DNA from: Candidatus Gastranaerophilales bacterium
GTDB taxonomy: Bacteria; Cyanobacteriota; Vampirovibrionia; Gastranaerophilales; Gastranaerophilaceae
Direction: 5' to 3'
DNA length: 56,424 nt
Assembly (NCBI GenBank): GCA_944323535.1
Contig: CALUSW010000004.1
Span: 1-56,424 of the forward strand
A program made the translations under genes and the position numbers. Below, in pieces: positions 55,210 to 56,424 of the stretch; positions within the stretch are counted from its first letter, which is position 1, and each line of letters begins with the position of its first letter. Under the pieces are notes generated by a model that saw only the letters and a list, made by a program, of their open reading frames with translations, was not told where the DNA came from and made no database searches.

Positions 55210-55243
55210 ATATATTAAATTTTTACCTAAAAATTTAATATAT
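55210..55243. promoter_or_regulatory. perfect 15-bp A/T dyad upstream of rplI
   Basis: ATATATTAAATTTTT-ACCT-AAAAATTTAATATAT is a perfect inverted repeat with a 4-nt loop, ending 73 bp before the rplI ATG. There is no T run after it, so it is more likely an operator or RNA leader element than a terminator. Its A/T composition makes chance formation more likely than for a GC stem. Confidence 0.35.
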
Positions 55244-55316
55244 GCGTGACATTTATTTATGTTTTTATTATTATCTTTATACGAAAACGCAATAATATTT
55301 ATTAAGGAGATATAAA

Positions 55317-55811
55317 ATGGAAGTAATTCTAAAAAAAGATGTACAAAATATCGGCGAAGCAGGTGATATAGTTAATGTAAAAGACGGCTATGCCAGAAAC
55401 TTTTTATTACCTCAAAATTTCGCAGAAATAGCAACTAAAGGTGCAAAAGAAAACAGAGAAAAGAATCTTGCAAGAATTAAAGCAAAACAAGAAAAACTTC
55501 ATGCTGAAGCTTTAGAAACAGCAAAAAAGATTGAAGCTCTTGAAGTTCTTGAATTTTCTGCAAAAGCAGGTGAAAGCGGTAAATTATTCGGTGCAATTAC
55601 AACAAAGAAACTGGCTGAAGAAATTAAAGCAAAAGCCGGTGTTGATGTTGACAGAAAAAATATTTCGTTAGATGCACCTATAAATAAATTGGGAAGCTTT
55701 AATATGCAGATTAAATTAACTTCTAAAGTTAAAGTTTCATTAGGTGTTAATGTTACAGCTTCAGAAGTTTTAAAAGAAGAAATTGTTGAAGAAACAGAAA
55801 CTGCAGAATAG
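55317..55811 (+). CDS. rplI: 50S ribosomal protein L9
   Basis: 164 residues. N-terminal MEVILKKDVQNIGEAGDIVNVKDGYARNFLLPQNFA is diagnostic L9, then a long helix (KENREKNLARIKAKQEKL) and the C-terminal domain with GESGKLFGAITTKKLAEEI and NKLGSFNMQIKL. A strong AAGGAGATATAAA site precedes the ATG. An extra acidic tail (EEIVEETETAE) follows the fold. It is not in the rpsF-ssb-rpsR cluster here. Confidence 0.98.
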   Translation: MEVILKKDVQNIGEAGDIVNVKDGYARNFLLPQNFAEIATKGAKENREKNLARIKAKQEKLHAEALETAKKIEALEVLEFSAKAGESGKLFGAITTKKLAEEIKAKAGVDVDRKNISLDAPINKLGSFNMQIKLTSKVKVSLGVNVTASEVLKEEIVEETETAE

Positions 55812-55813
55812 TC

Positions 55814-55841
55814 TTTACAAAACGATTTTTTATGCTACACT
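55814..55841 (+). promoter_or_regulatory. promoter of the structured leader
   Basis: TTTACA at 55814-55819, a 16-bp spacer and TACACT at 55836-55841 match a sigma-70-type promoter right after the rplI stop. A transcript would begin near 55848, just before the 17-codon ORF. Confidence 0.55.
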
Positions 55842-55865
55842 GTTACTAACAAAAAGGAATAAATA

Positions 55866-55919
55866 ATGCTGCACATCCAAAATCGACGTTATATTTATAA
55901 AGGAGGCTTTACGATATAA
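55866..55919 (+). CDS. possible 17-codon leader ORF
   Basis: ATG at 55866 follows AAAAAGGAAT and reads MLHIQNRRYIYKGGFTI, stopping at 55917-55919. It spans the 5' half of the structured leader, and the anti-terminator sequence AAAGGAGGCTTT lies in its codons. Ribosome progress could therefore choose between the alternative stems. Tyr occurs twice and Arg twice, but no run of one amino acid points to a specific sensed tRNA. Coding status is uncertain. Confidence 0.3.
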   Translation: MLHIQNRRYIYKGGFTI

Positions 55920-55955
55920 TCGTATCAAATTTTGGTGTGGATAAAATAATCAAAG

Positions 55956-55988
55956 CCTTCTGTATAAATAAATTACAGAAGGTTTTTT
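55956..55988 (+). terminator. leader terminator hairpin
   Basis: CCTTCTGTA and TACAGAAGG form a perfect 9-bp stem with a 9-nt loop, followed by six T residues. Its 5' arm overlaps the sequence complementary to the upstream AGGAGGCTTT. Confidence 0.85.
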
Positions 55989-56009
55989 AATGTATAAGGA
56001 GAAAGAAAT

Positions 56010-56084
56010 ATGCGACGTAATTTAAAAGAAAATTTAGCAAATGCCCCGTTTGTTAAATTAAGAAATCTTATCTGGGGCTTGTGA
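56010..56084 (+). CDS. 24-codon open frame between leader and final gene
   Basis: ATG at 56010 follows AAGGAGAAAGAAAT and reads MRRNLKENLANAPFVKL and on to a TGA at 56082-56084. GCCCC (56043-56047) and GGGGC (56074-56078), within the ORF, can form a stem. The next gene starts 24 bp later after AAAAAGGGAAAAAA. The good ribosome site supports translation; function is unknown. Confidence 0.4.
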   Translation: MRRNLKENLANAPFVKLRNLIWGL

Positions 56085-56107
56085 TATATAAATAAAAAGG
56101 GAAAAAA

Positions 56108-56424
56108 ATGTCGATACAAGCAATAACAACAAAAATAGTTTCAACATTAGGGAATAAAGAATCTTTAGTGCCCATTATGATAAAAGACGGTGTAGACTCA
56201 GCAAGTCTTACATATAAATCATTTAAAGAAGGCGGCAGTGTTGAAGGAACAGACAGATTTATAGATGAGTTTGGGACACAGGCAATCTGGATAGGCGGTA
56301 TTCCGTTTTATAAAAAACTTATTGATAAAACAGCGTATAAACTTGCAAAAATAAATCCGGAAGTTGATCCGAGAATTATAGCCGATAAAGAATATGCATC
56401 CTGGGCGAAAGAAAATGCAAAAGG
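56108..56424 (+). CDS. unknown protein, truncated at the window end
   Basis: Open frame from ATG at 56108 (AAAAAGGGA upstream), without a stop to the window edge; about 105 residues visible. It reads MSIQAITTKIVSTLGNKES and contains IKDGVDSASLTYKSFKEGG, FIDEFGTQAIWIGGIPFYKKL and EVDPRIIADKEYASWAKENAK. No signal peptide, no clear membrane segment and no family recognised. It is the first long gene downstream of the structured leader and 24-codon ORF, so it is probably what they regulate. Longer sequence is needed to name it. Confidence 0.6.
   Translation, partial: MSIQAITTKIVSTLGNKESLVPIMIKDGVDSASLTYKSFKEGGSVEGTDRFIDEFGTQAIWIGGIPFYKKLIDKTAYKLAKINPEVDPRIIADKEYASWAKENAK

Larger units (their letters stand above)
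55848..55988 (+). ncRNA. structured leader RNA with terminator/antiterminator (possible attenuator)
   Basis: An about 140-nt leader or small RNA. The stem CACA-T-CCAAAAT (872-883) pairs with ATTTTGGTGTG (929-939) (coordinates plus 55000), 11 bp with one bulge. Inside lies AAAGGAGGCTTT (55899-55910). The final hairpin CCTTCTGTA / TACAGAAGG (55956-55964, 55974-55982) followed by TTTTTT is an intrinsic terminator. AGGAGGCTTT (55901-55910) is complementary to AAAGCCTTCT (55952-55961), which would block the terminator's 5' arm. Mutually exclusive structures are the hallmark of attenuation or a riboswitch. The ligand or sensor is unknown; no known riboswitch class is recognised by eye. Confidence 0.5.

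Noticed and set aside
1-56424. CRISPR arrays, prophage modules or insertion sequences
   Set aside because: No regularly spaced identical repeats, transposase or integrase motifs, or terminal inverted repeats were seen.
1-56424. tRNA genes
   Set aside because: Only the tmRNA T-arm with GTTCGAATC was found; I did not find another cloverleaf by eye.

Overview
The window is AT-rich, densely packed bacterial DNA with standard code, Shine-Dalgarno sites and many TTG/GTG starts. Gene content suggests a Gram-negative, non-photosynthetic relative of Cyanobacteria (Melainabacteria/Vampirovibrionia, probably Gastranaerophilales). The pointers are a cyanobacterial-type DprA-like Rossmann protein (10899-11459), a Tic20/Ycf60-like membrane protein (27835-28278), a GH57 branching enzyme with a GT5 glycogen synthase, many TPR proteins, and no photosynthesis genes. 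The taxonomic placement is inference from family resemblance, not from a search.

Layout. 1-400: tmRNA on the minus strand. 467-3379: a divergent kinase-like protein and, divergently, a GH57 glycogen branching enzyme. 3401-9496: minus-strand accessory block with three tandem secreted VWA proteins, a 54-residue orphan protein, a regulator with four GntR-type winged helices, an orphan NarL-type response regulator and an MnmC-type methyltransferase. 9632-15734: FAD oxidoreductase, DprA-like protein, PcrA helicase, a lone ribbon-helix-helix protein and RlmD. 15731-22603: two paralogous TPR-glycosyltransferase proteins and a glycogen synthase with a long, apparently membrane-anchoring N-terminus. 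22870-28278: plus-strand envelope cluster (MsbA-like exporter, UDP-glucuronate decarboxylase, predicted outer-membrane barrel, TPR protein, Tic20-like protein).

28305-39675: RelA/SpoT-fold protein, GlmS-like isomerase, TolC-like protein, GT2 and GT39-like glycosyltransferases, RecG, and a CHASE2 adenylate cyclase abutting recG. 39804-44259: pheT without pheS, a small Cys-rich protein preceded by a 21-codon upstream ORF, and a dicarboxylate/amino-acid symporter. 44394-48478: murC-murB-ddl-ftsQ. 48475-49847: a calpain-like cysteine protease split by a one-base frameshift at an A run. 50059-54672: the tail of the spc operon (rpsE-rpmD-rplO-secY, then adk-map) followed by a DUF151 protein. 54644-56424: a small ORF, a DUF1858 protein, rplI, then a structured leader that looks like a transcription attenuator, a 24-codon ORF and a truncated unknown gene.

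Functionally the window mixes housekeeping genes (translation, secretion, peptidoglycan, repair) with lineage-specific surface and signalling genes. GH57 enzyme and glycogen synthase together indicate alpha-glucan storage. The least explained parts are the leader at 55814-55988, the split calpain, the four-winged-helix regulator with dyad sites around it, the RelA/SpoT-fold protein and the extended glycogen synthase. No insertion sequence, prophage, CRISPR array or tRNA gene was seen.
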